Both the position numbers and the translations under genes were made by a program. Shown piece after piece: positions 1-7,858 of a DNA stretch of 64,000 bases. The stretch lies in NCBI GenBank assembly GCA_963575745.1, contig CAUYUJ010019602.1:46001-110000 (forward strand), read 5' to 3'. The notes below the pieces were generated by a model that saw only the letters and a program-made list of their open reading frames with translations, had not been told where the DNA came from and searched no databases. The stretch is from Prorocentrum cordatum. Lineage: Eukaryota; Sar; Dinophyceae; Prorocentrales; Prorocentraceae. Position 1 is the first letter of the stretch. Every line of letters begins with the position of its first letter.

Positions 1-75
1 TGTTACATCGGAGAGGTCTGAAATTGCTTGGGCTGAACAACTAGTTTTTCAGTGTAATTTTGTTCGACATTACAC
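1..75 (+). repeat. Tail of an L-type satellite-core element
   Basis: This matches the segment that precedes the 3' inverted repeat in other L elements (for example 16765-16840 and 24640-24695): a GAGAGGTCTGAAATTGCTTGG stretch and then TTCGACATTA. The L copy continues at 372 after an inserted D repeat. Confidence 0.8.
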
Positions 76-371
76 TTGGTAGCGTCCAAAACCCCGAGAG
101 CGAAGAGACCCTCGAGAACGGGAGCTCTTTCCTGGAGTGCCCTGGGGGGCCCTCCTGCAGCGCTGCTGGAGTGCTGCCAGAAACGCTTCTATGCGTGCCT
201 GCGCGCGTGCAGGCACGCGTGGAAGCTTGCCGGAAGTTCCCCCGGACACGTTGCCGGCTCGCCGGAGTTTTTGCGGGGAACGTGGAGCGCCATGGAGGAG
301 CTCCTGGCGGGCACCACCACCGTCCGGCTCCTAATCTTAAACCCTTTAGCTCTCTGCGAGCTCTCCGGGAA
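76..371 (+). repeat. D repeat, copy 1
   Basis: About 296 bp, GC-rich, beginning CTTGGTAGCGTCC and ending GAGCTCTCCGGGA. It interrupts the L tail: the flanks TTCGACATTACA and ATGTTGTCAGG are contiguous in the uninterrupted copy near 24680. The target duplication is at most 1 bp. Other copies lie at 6416-6712 (-), 7245-7534 (+), 13383-13687 (-) and 13933-14221 (-). It holds a long GC-rich palindrome near 200-230. Open frames through it are composition artefacts. Confidence 0.85.
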
Positions 372-413
372 TGTTGTCAGGAAGCTCTACGAGTCCCCCG
401 GCGGTAAGAAAGG
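372..413 (+). repeat. 3' inverted repeat and left hairpin arm, split by LINE-A
   Basis: The L element resumes with the sub-terminal repeat GGAAGCTCTACGAGT (380-394), then the left hairpin arm CCCCCGGCGGTAA (395-407) and spacer GAAAGG. The right arm lies 5.8 kb away at 6238-6267, because LINE-A sits in the loop. Confidence 0.9.
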
Positions 414-931
414 TCGAGGAAGCGGAGTTTACCTCCCGCTCTCCCTCGGCCTTGTCCCGTCGGGGGGCTCACTCGAGCTGCATCGTGCAGTCAGGCAGCC
501 TGCCCCTGGCCCGCCGCGCGGGGGGCGCGTGGCGATCGGGCCACTTCGGCGACTTCGGCTGCCTGCACTTGTTTGCGGCATTTGTTTGCTTCCCGAGGCA
601 AGCAGGCCGCCTGCACTTGTTTGCGGCATTTTGCCGCGTCGAGCTGGACGGGACGAGCCAGAGTCAATCGATCGATTTGGACCGCTGGGGAGCCAACTTC
701 GGACATTGGGAGTGGGAGTATCTTGCCAGACAGGTTGGTAGAGCTCGACACGACGATAAGGATTCTCTAGTCGACATACCATCTGGGCCACCTGATCTCT
801 CTCCCACTTTACCTCACCATCCTGTTGCCCCATATAACTTTCATCAGTTGAGTGCGCATCTCAAACGTACTCGAGAAGATCGATCGTTCTGTGCGAAGTG
901 GAATATCCCTTGTAATATCTCAGACGGCAAG
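414..931 (+). other. LINE-A 5' leader, open in the ORF1 frame
   Basis: No stop occurs in the ORF1 frame from here to 1978, so ORF1 might start upstream of 932. LINE-B keeps the same frame open over the matching region despite several amino-acid changes. A GCAGGCCGCCTGC near-palindrome at 602-614 recurs in LINE-B (58332-58344) and in similar form in LINE-3 (36814-36826). A local duplication of a GCCTGCACTTGTTTGCGGCA unit occurs at about 561-580 and 610-629. The leader may hold a promoter or structured RNA; neither is shown by sequence alone. Confidence 0.6.
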
Positions 932-1978
932 ATGGCTGCCTCATCAGCTGCTGCGGTCCCCGAGGTTTTCGCTATGGACGCCACTGATATGCCCGTTCCA
1001 GGAGCCAAGGAGGAGGAGGTCCCAGAGGGAAAACGGGTCAAAATTCAGACGGTTGAAGGCCTCGAGGAGGCCATGACAAAGGGGATGGACAAGATCACGA
1101 CGCTTGTTGCATCTCTGGGAGGTAAGATGACGGAGGGCTTCCAATCAACACATCGAAGCATCACGGATCTCGGCACCCAGCTCAATGCTCGTGTTGATTC
1201 GGTGGAGAAAAATGTACAGCAGGCGATGACGGACATAGATGCTATTACTAAGAAGGTTGAGGATCAGAGGCTCCAGATAATCCAGCTCCAGCAGGCTCCT
1301 GCAGGTGGGGCCCCCAGAGCAGGCACCTCTACGACAGCGTCCTCGGCGGAAACTCGGCAGTCAGTGCAGAATTTCACCCCATCGTTCGTCGAGCTCAAGG
1401 GATGGGTGACGGACTGGAGGGATGCAGAGAAGCGTCAGGAGGAGATGTTATCACAGCAGGCGTTGAATTCACTGCTGAATGAGGTCCTGGCTGGAGAATG
1501 GTTCAGTGGTGTGAAGGAGTTTCTGGACCTGAACCAATCCAAGAGGTTCAACACAGGTAGAGAGGCGTGGGGGTATTCGCGTGCTCGGCTCTATTTCCAG
1601 AATGGGGTTACCAGTGACCAGCTGTGGGATCTTCGTCGTCGACTCGTTGCCGCGATCGCCGACAACAAACTCCAGCACGCTCCCAGGGCCCTCAAGGTCC
1701 ACGTGGAGGCCCCCCCCTGGAAGAAGCCCCATCTGGATGCCGCTGGGATCTTTCAGGCCAAGTTCAAGAGTTTCAAGAAGCATCATTCGAATCTCAGGGC
1801 TGAGACGGGACCACCGATTACGTTCATGTGGGGCTCCAGTGACCACTTACCACCTCCAGGGAAGATTGTGGCCAAGTTCTCTCTGCAGAATGGCTGGGAG
1901 ATCACTCGTGCAATGAATCAGCTTGAGCCAGGGATCAACATTGATGAGTTGCGAGCGAGGATTTCCAGTACGAACTAG
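932..1978 (+). CDS. LINE-A ORF1 protein (coiled-coil RNA-binding-type ORF1p)
   Basis: A 348-residue protein if started at the ATG at 932, the first ATG inside the LINE in this frame (the frame itself is open from upstream). An Ala-rich, acidic N-terminal part is followed by heptad-like sequence around residues 55-125 (LGTQLNARVDSVEKNVQQ and onward) that should form a coiled coil. Next come a Pro/Ala/Ser/Thr linker, a conserved block FTPSFVELKGWVTDW and a C-terminal region with the motif HVEAPPWKKPH. LINE-3 ORF1 keeps both blocks (SPSYVELTGWTDW, RIEAPPWKRDH), so they mark the family. By analogy with L1 ORF1p it probably trimerises and binds element RNA. No CCHC zinc knuckle was seen. It ends at TAG 1976-1978, and ORF2 continues in the same frame. 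Confidence 0.85.
   Translation: MAASSAAAVPEVFAMDATDMPVPGAKEEEVPEGKRVKIQTVEGLEEAMTKGMDKITTLVASLGGKMTEGFQSTHRSITDLGTQLNARVDSVEKNVQQAMTDIDAITKKVEDQRLQIIQLQQAPAGGAPRAGTSTTASSAETRQSVQNFTPSFVELKGWVTDWRDAEKRQEEMLSQQALNSLLNEVLAGEWFSGVKEFLDLNQSKRFNTGREAWGYSRARLYFQNGVTSDQLWDLRRRLVAAIADNKLQHAPRALKVHVEAPPWKKPHLDAAGIFQAKFKSFKKHHSNLRAETGPPITFMWGSSDHLPPPGKIVAKFSLQNGWEITRAMNQLEPGINIDELRARISSTN
1976..1978 (+). promoter_or_regulatory. Candidate stop-codon readthrough site between ORF1 and ORF2
   Basis: The TAG ends ORF1, and the next codons (AGG TGC CAC GAC ACC ATT GCG) run in the same frame into the EEP domain with no intervening stop. The EEP domain begins at codon 6 after the stop (IASWNVR), upstream of any ATG. 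LINE-B has the same arrangement at 59665-59667, and LINE-3 has TGA then CGG at 38441-38443. Readthrough, giving a minority ORF1-ORF2 fusion, is inferred. Reinitiation at a non-ATG codon is the alternative. Confidence 0.6.
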
Positions 1979-4900
1979 AGGTGCCACGACACCATTGCGT
2001 CATGGAATGTGCGTCGGGCAGGTGCAGAGAACGGCCATGACATAATTAATTCACTACGTCGTTTAGATGTGGGACTCGCGGGGTTGTGCGAGTGTCAGTT
2101 CCTTTCAGTTCGTGATCTCAGCATGCGAGGTTACACAATTTTTCGGAGTACTTGTCGGAAGGCTGCGGTGATTATGTCTAAGTCTTGGAGAGACTCGCTC
2201 AGAGCCACATATCGTGGCAAAGGTTTTGTCATTTGTAGTTATTCTAGTGTTACGGTTATTGTTGCATATATGCCACATGAGAGTATCAATGCCCTTACGG
2301 AAGAACAGTATGAGCATGATGTGTATGAGCAGATATTGTTTGATATATCCCAAGTGCTTCGCACACATAGGTCTAAGTTCCCGAAGCAGCCGCAGGACCT
2401 GGTCTTCTTGACAGATGCTAACGTCGAACTCGAGCCAGATTCGGAGGTCAACGGCTTTAGAGTTACTGGATCAGGGCTTCTGGAGGCGTCTGGGATTGCT
2501 GGGGAGTCTACGGAGATTGATACTGGGATGGAGGAGGGAGCGGATGACGGCAACCCGTATATGACTCAAACAAAACGTGGTGCACGCAAAGCCAGACCTC
2601 ATAGGCTTGTCTCGGGCTTCGAAATTCGACGGGCGTCTAGGTTGCAATCGATGAGGAGGGCCCTACTGGACTTCTGCGGGCTCTGGGGCATCAGGATGGA
2701 GAACACATTCGGGCAGAGGAGGGTTACTTTCAAATCAGGTACGGGGGTGGAGAAGGTGCTCGACTATGTTGGTGTCAGCCGTCGTTTACACAGGCAGGAG
2801 CTCACCGTTGGCTGGATGCTGCCTTCGGAAGTCGGCCACGCCTGGACGGAGCACCCTTGCAGCAGATACGAGCGTGCGCTGTCTGACCACGCCTGCATAG
2901 TTGTTCGCTTGTCTTGTGCACCGTCTGCGAAGAGACGGACCCAGCCTGCTCGAAAATTCATCCACTTGCAACCGGTGTCACAGCTGGAGTTTGCGAAGAA
3001 CATGGACGATCGGGGCAGTCGTTACCGTGCTCTGTGCCAGGAAAATGCTGACCCAGAGGATCGACAGGAGATGTTGGATACGCTGGGACCTGACCTCATA
3101 AAGGCCGCCGAGGAGACCCCCCAGAAAGATATCAATCCCAGGAATAATGTGCCAAAGAAATCCGAGATCCACTGGGCCGCCCAGGCAAGTAAACGTGAAG
3201 CTCTTCGTCGGGGGGATAGAGAGGAGGCTAAACGGTGCTCAAAGATTGTGAGGAGAGAAAGAAGGAGGCTAGAGGCAAGAGTACAGAGGTGGAGGACGGA
3301 AATGAACACGAGGAGGAGGAGGAGGGCCAAGACGGAGACGTTGATCCTTGCCAACGGGATGGAGTCTCAGAACCGCGAGGAGTGGGGGGACGAGATATTG
3401 GGGCACATGAAGTCTAAGGTGGAGGACCCCGAGGCCAGAGAGGTGACCCTGCGTGAGCTTCAGTCGCTGCGTGGTCTATGTTCGGGAAGCGGATCCTCAG
3501 AGGTGTTCTCGATGTCGCTCCTGCTGCGGGCGAGGGCGAAGCTGTCCACGGGAAAGGCCCCAGGTCCCGACAACGTGACTGTCACGATGTTGAAACAGCT
3601 CTCGTGGGCATCTGTGCGACGTGTTCTGGTGAGCTTCCAAGGTGTGTATTCCAGAAGGTTATGTTGTCCCGACAGTTGGCGTCAACTAGCTGCCACACTC
3701 ATGCCAAAAGAAATGGACATACAACATTTGACAGATACACGTATGCTATGTCTACAGTCGTGTCTTATGAAATGGTACATGACATGTATTGTGATGTTGA
3801 TTGAGAAGAGGATTGAGGAGCACCGACACTATGTATGCCTGTACGGATTCAGATCGGGACGCAAAACATCGGAAATCACCAGCGTTGCCAAGAGGCTCAG
3901 CCAGCACTCCGCTGTCTGGGGCAAAGGAGACAGTTTGTGGCTTGCCAATCTTGATATCTTACAAGCTTTCGATAATGTTACTCCGTGCCTCGCCATGCGC
4001 TGTCTTCGTGCTCTTGACATACCTGCTGATCTCATTGTGGCGTTGATTGAACCCATGATGGATAATCAGTGCGTGGCCAGCTTCGAGGGCATCGAGGCAT
4101 CGTCAGCGGTCTATTGGGACAAATCTATTCGAACGGGAGGAGTAGAGGGACCTATGATTTTTCTGGCAGTTTCTATTGTACTCTGGAGAGATGTTATCGA
4201 CAGATGGAGGCAAGAAACGCAGTACGGCATCACATTGGAAAATGATGAGCGCATGTTCAATGGTGAGCGTATGACCCACAGTTTCTGGGCAGATAATCTT
4301 TTGTTGTATGCGAAGACCCGCACTGACCTTGAGTTGATGGTGCGTGACATGAGTATCCCCCTGATGAATGCAGGAATGACCTGGAAGCCGAAATCTTTGA
4401 TGTATATTTACTTTGGTGCGCCGCCTGGCATCCCGCCGTCCCCTGAGCAGGATATCCGTGTGCTGGTGCCGTCTAGTGACGCCGCTCTTGGGACCCGAGA
4501 AGTGGTCCTACCGCGTGTTCAAGCGTTTGAGATCCTGGGAGCCACTCTGGAGGAGACCTGGAAGGACCACTCGGACTCAGAGGCCATGCTCCAGAAAGCC
4601 CAGAGGATGTTCTTTGGGGAAATCGCGTATTACCGCTGTTCTGGGATTGACTTGGCTGAAAGATTTACTCGCTATCAAGCTAAAGTGATTGCTGCATTAT
4701 TATTCAACTGTGAGGGCAGAACGCCCGACTATTCTACCATTGCTGCTGTTCACTATTTTGAAGGCAGATGTCTAGCTATAATGTCAGGTATACGCAAGCG
4801 GAGAACTGAAGGCTGGTCTGAGTTTCAACGTAGGCGATACAAAGCGGGACGACAGAGTTTTGCTGGACTTGGATTCCGAAGTGCGGTGCAGATATGGATA

Positions 4901-6157
4901 TTTCGTTGTTGGGATTGGGCTAAGGATGTCTCAGTTGCTGCAAGTATTCGTATGAGGAGATACACAACACACACTGAGGAGGAGGAGGGAGAGACGGTAC
5001 CAAATCGGCGTCAGAGGAAAACTCGGGCGATGGCGACGGCGGCGACTTCTCAAACATATCATGTATCTCAGATATCCCAGATGTCGAGTGGCTGTCGCCG
5101 GCGTACACCAGATGATCAGCCTGCCATACCTGAGGAGTCGGACATGTCACGTGAATGGATGATATCTAGGCTGGCCATGTTACATGGAAGGGGGAAGTGG
5201 ACGGAACATCGTGACACATGTATTCTAGCAATGCCTGTAAAAGATAGGAAGCAGCTGACACGCATGAACATAGGCGGCCGCCCCCGTGGACATACTGCGT
5301 GGGACTGGTGCTTGTGCGATCTCTTTGGTTGTGAGTGGTACCTCTCATTCGACAGTTCCGCTGGGTCCCGTGAGAAATACTGCAAGCATTTGCTGACTGT
5401 GATTGGTATGCAACACTTGTTCGACTTGTTTGTTCTACCCAGGCCGCCTGGTGTGAGACATGTGAAGGCAGAGGAGGAGGAGGAGAGTGAGATGAATGAG
5501 AGGATGAGCAAACGTATTGCCGCTAATTTTGAGAATGAAACGGAGTGGAGGTGTGAGAATATTGAGCGTCTTGGGATGGAGATCTTGGGAGATAGTAAGA
5601 CTGTTGTAAACTGGATGTGTGGTGAGTGGCAGATTCGCAACAAGCAGTATGTACGACTGGTGGGAACACTACAAAATACGGTATCGATGCTGTCTGGATG
5701 GGGACTGACCTCACCTGCATCGGGACAGAATCTGTATAAGCATTTCTTTCGTGAGGGTAATGAGCGTGCGGATAAATTGTCGTGGGAGGCCAGAGGTGGC
5801 CAAACTATTACTCGCTGGTTTGCATATGATAAGTTCCTCAGTACTCGTAAGACTGCTCTCCGTGGTGCATTCGATGGGGGTGTCAGTAATGAAGGATGTG
5901 GAGGTGGGTGGTGGCTTCAGATTGGCGTTGTAGGTAGGGGTTCCAGCGTGCAGGTTGATTTTCCCATCTCCTCCTCCTCCTCCTCCTCCTCCTCTTCCTC
6001 CTGCACCAGCTCGCACAGCTTCCATTGGCACGATGTGGCCGAGGAGGCGATGAGCTTGCCTCCTGGTAGCACGGTAACCTGCTGTGAACTAGCTGCCTGC
6101 GCTGCCCTGACGAGAGCTGCTGCTAAGGTGGCGTGCGCTCTGCTACGACCTACCTAA
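1979..6157 (+). CDS. LINE-A ORF2: EEP endonuclease, reverse transcriptase and permuted RNase H-like domain
   Basis: About 1392 residues; positions below count from codon 2009. The EEP (APE-like) endonuclease spans about 1-310, with SWNV just before, E28 in LCECQ, D136/N138 in LTDANVE, LDYV 251-254 and SDH 292-294. A basic Arg/Glu-rich linker follows. RT starts near KAPGPDN (about 515). It shows YGFRSGRK, motif A D649...D655 (LDILQAFDN), motif B RTGGVEGP (about 708) and motif C WADN (D762, N763). A conserved post-RT module contains FEGRCLAIMSGIRKR and SRLAMLHGRGKWTEHRD. The C-terminus is RNase H-like but circularly permuted: GDSKTVVNW (D1195), NERADKL (D1255), AFDGGVSNEGCGGGWW (D1289), a Ser run encoded by TCC repeats, then CCELAACAAL (E1360). 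It ends at TAA 6155-6157. The protein should nick the target, prime reverse transcription and perhaps degrade the RNA template. Confidence 0.92.
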   Translation, partial: RCHDTIASWNVRRAGAENGHDIINSLRRLDVGLAGLCECQFLSVRDLSMRGYTIFRSTCRKAAVIMSKSWRDSLRATYRGKGFVICSYSSVTVIVAYMPHESINALTEEQYEHDVYEQILFDISQVLRTHRSKFPKQPQDLVFLTDANVELEPDSEVNGFRVTGSGLLEASGIAGESTEIDTGMEEGADDGNPYMTQTKRGARKARPHRLVSGFEIRRASRLQSMRRALLDFCGLWGIRMENTFGQRRVTFKSGTGVEKVLDYVGVSRRLHRQELTVGWMLPSEVGHAWTEHPCSRYERALSDHACIVVRLSCAPSAKRRTQPARKFIHLQPVSQLEFAKNMDDRGSRYRALCQENADPEDRQEMLDTLGPDLIKAAEETPQKDINPRNNVPKKSEIHWAAQASKREALRRGDREEAKRCSKIVRRERRRLEARVQRWRTEMNTRRRRRAKTETLILANGMESQNREEWGDEILGHMKSKVEDPEAREVTLRELQSLRGLCSGSGSSEVFSMSLLLRARAKLSTGKAPGPDNVTVTMLKQLSWASVRRVLVSFQGVYSRRLCCPDSWRQLAATLMPKEMDIQHLTDTRMLCLQSCLMKWYMTCIVMLIEKRIEEHRHYVCLYGFRSGRKTSEITSVAKRLSQHSAVWGKGDSLWLANLDILQAFDNVTPCLAMRCLRALDIPADLIVALIEPMMDNQCVASFEGIEASSAVYWDKSIRTGGVEGPMIFLAVSIVLWRDVIDRWRQETQYGITLENDERMFNGERMTHSFWADNLLLYAKTRTDLELMVRDMSIPLMNAGMTWKPKSLMYIYFGAPPGIPPSPEQDIRVLVPSSDAALGTREVVLPRVQAFEILGATLEETWKDHSDSEAMLQKAQRMFFGEIAYYRCSGIDLAERFTRYQAKVIAALLFNCEGRTPDYSTIAAVHYFEGRCLAIMSGIRKRRTEGWSEFQRRRYKAGRQSFAGLGFRSAVQIWIFRCWDWAKDVSVAASIRMRRYTTHTEEEEGETVPNRRQRKTRAMATAATSQTYHVSQISQMSSGCRRRTPDDQPAIPEESDMSREWMISRLAMLHGRGKWTEHRDTCILAMPVKDRKQLTRMNIGGRPRGHTAWDWCLCDLFGCEWYLSFDSSAGSREKYCKHLLTVIGMQHLFDLFVLPRPPGVRHVKAEEEEESEMNERMSKRIAANFENETEWRCENIERLGMEILGDSKTVVNWMCGEWQIRNKQYVRLVGTLQNTVSMLSGWGLTSPASGQNLYKHFFREGNERADKLSWEARGGQTITRWFAYDKFLSTRKTALRGAFDGGVSNEGCGGGWWLQIGVVGRGSSVQVDFPISSSSSSSSSSSCTSSHSFHWHDVAEEAMSLPPGSTVTCCELAACAALTRAAAKVACALLRPT

Positions 6158-6237
6158 GATGGTGGGGGCTCAGTTGCACTGCTCCGCCGATTCGGATTCG
6201 GATTCTAGTGGCGGACCGCAAACCGCAAAAAAAAACG
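6158..6237 (+). other. LINE-A 3' UTR and CGCAAA-type tail
   Basis: An 80 bp stretch after the ORF2 stop that ends GGACCGCAAACCGCAAAAAA. The same end occurs in LINE-B (63836-63910). Other LINEs here end in related CGCAAA or GCAAA units followed by A-rich runs, so this is probably the 3' signal recognised by the element's RT. Confidence 0.7.
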
Positions 6238-6267
6238 AAGGTTGACGGTTTACCGCCGGCGCCCAGT
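6238..6267 (+). repeat. Right hairpin arm and 3' end of the L element split by LINE-A
   Basis: AAGGTTGACGGTTTACCGCC and the terminal GGCGCCCAGT complete the hairpin whose left arm lies at 395-407. Confidence 0.9.
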
Positions 6268-6415
6268 TGCCAGTGCCGGTAGCGGGTTCGGGGGCGCTGC
6301 CGGCGCCCGTTCAGGCGTGCACGCGCACGTGCAGGCACGCGTGGCAGCGTCGCTGGCAGCGCTTCAGAAGAGCTTCAGGAGGGCCCAGGGCGCCCGAGAA
6401 CATCTTTCTAAAAGA
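6268..6415 (-). repeat. Truncated D-like repeat
   Basis: GC-rich sequence with GCACGTGCAGGCACGCGTGG and GGCAGCGCTTCAG, which match the middle and far end of minus-strand D copies. The near end is missing. It directly abuts the next minus-strand D copy. Confidence 0.55.
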
Positions 6416-6712
6416 TTCCCGGAGAGCTCGCTGAGAGCTAAAGGGTTTAAGATTAGAAGCCGGACGGTGGTGGTGCCCGCCAGGAGCTCCTCCACGGCGC
6501 TCCACGTTCCCCGCAGAAACTCCGGCGAGCCGGCAACGTGTCTGGGAGAACTTCCGGCAAGCTTCCACGCGTGCCTGCGCGCGTGCAGGCGCGCATAGAA
6601 GCGTTTTGGGCAGCGCTCCAGCAGCGCTGCAGGAGGGCTCCCCAGGGCACTCCAGGAAAGAGTTCCCGTTCTCGAGGGTCTCTTTGCTCTCCGGGTTTTG
6701 GACGCTACCAAG
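6416..6712 (-). repeat. D repeat, copy 2 (minus strand)
   Basis: Runs from TTCCCGGAGAGCTCGCTGAG to GGTTTTGGACGCTACCAAG, the reverse complement of copy 1 over nearly its whole length. Confidence 0.85.
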
Positions 6713-6727
6713 TTCAGCGCTCGCAGA

Positions 6728-7131
<404 letters not shown>

Positions 7132-7244
7132 CAGACGCCGGCGGTAAACTGTCAATCTGGTCACGCCGGGGACCTCGTAGAGCTGCTTTCACGCATGAGA
7201 GTGCTGACTCTTTTGATTGGCTCGGCAGGTATTTCTCTGGCTCA
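7132..7244 (-). repeat. C2-type 3' end fragment (minus strand)
   Basis: The reverse complement shows AGCTCTACGAGG, a diverged hairpin (CCGGCGTGACCAG, then TTTACCGCCGGCG) and the GAGTCAGCACTCTCATGCGT stretch typical of the C2 3' region. Only the 3' part is present before D copy 3. Confidence 0.6.
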
Positions 7245-7534
7245 CTTGGTAGCGTCTAAAACCCGAGCGAAGAGACCCTCGAGAACGGGAACACTTTCCT
7301 GGAGTGCCCTGGGGGGCCCTCCTGCAGCGCTGCTCGCTGCCAGAAACGCTTCTATGCGTGCCTGCACGCGTGCAGGCACGCGTGGAAGCTTGCCGGAAGT
7401 TCCCCCGGACACGTTGCCGGCTCGCCGGAGTTTCTGCGGGGAACGTGGAGCGCCGTGGAGGAGCTCCTGGCGGGCACCACCACCGTCCGGCTTCTAATCT
7501 TAAGCCCTTCAGCTCTCAGCGAGCTCTCCGGGAA
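7245..7534 (+). repeat. D repeat, copy 3
   Basis: Begins CTTGGTAGCGTCT and ends GAGCTCTCCGGGAA. It carries a perfect 26 bp palindrome at 7356-7381, centred on CGCG and built from GCGTGCCTGCACG and its complement. Confidence 0.85.
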
Positions 7535-7591
7535 TTAATGCCGAAGAGCGCCAAGAGGTACCCAGACAGACCGAAGAGCGAAAGCGACAAA

Positions 7592-7858
7592 CTTGCTAGC
7601 ACCCGGAGAGCAAAGAGAACACACACCAGAAAGCTGTCCTGGCGAGCTTTGGACGCGCTTCTGGAGCTCTGGAGGGCCCACTACCGCCCTTTGGAAGCGC
7701 TGCGAGGAACGCTTCCACGCGTGCCTGCACGCATGCAGGCGCGCGTGCAAGCTTGTCGGAATCTCTCCCGGACACGCTGCCGTCTCAGGCGAGATGCTGC
7801 GAGGATCGTGGAGCGGCGTCTTAAACCCTCTAGCGCTCAGAGAGCTCTTCCGGCATTT
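7592..7858 (+). repeat. Diverged D repeat, copy 4
   Basis: Keeps the D layout (CTTGCTAGCACCCGGAGAGC at the start, CCACGCGTGCCTGCACGC in the centre, CTTAAACCCTCTAGCGCTCA near the end) with many substitutions and a shortened 3' part. It probably belongs to an older subfamily. Confidence 0.65.

Larger units (their letters stand above)
414..6237 (+). mobile_element. LINE-A, full-length and apparently intact non-LTR retrotransposon
   Basis: A two-ORF LINE of about 5.8 kb lying in the loop of an L-element hairpin. Order: 5' leader (414-931), ORF1 (932-1978), a single in-frame TAG, ORF2 (1979-6157) and a short 3' end whose tail contains two CGCAAA units and a nine-A run. The flanks AAGAAAGGT and AACGAAGGT look like a degenerate target duplication. 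LINE-B at 58184-63910 is a near-identical but broken sibling. Across 5.2 kb of coding sequence the only in-frame stop is the one at the ORF junction, so this copy may be recent and competent. That competence is inferred. Confidence 0.93.

Noticed and set aside
371-931. ORF1 of LINE-A starting at ATG 371
   Set aside because: That ATG belongs to the L element upstream of the insertion point at 414, so it cannot be part of the mobile ORF.
390-6267. Hairpin GGTAAG...CCCAG read as a very short GT-AG intron or introner
   Set aside because: The 35 bp between GT and AG is too short, no host exon is visible on either side, and many copies have GGTGACC or ACC variants that spoil the 5' site. Elements being spliced as introners elsewhere cannot be excluded.
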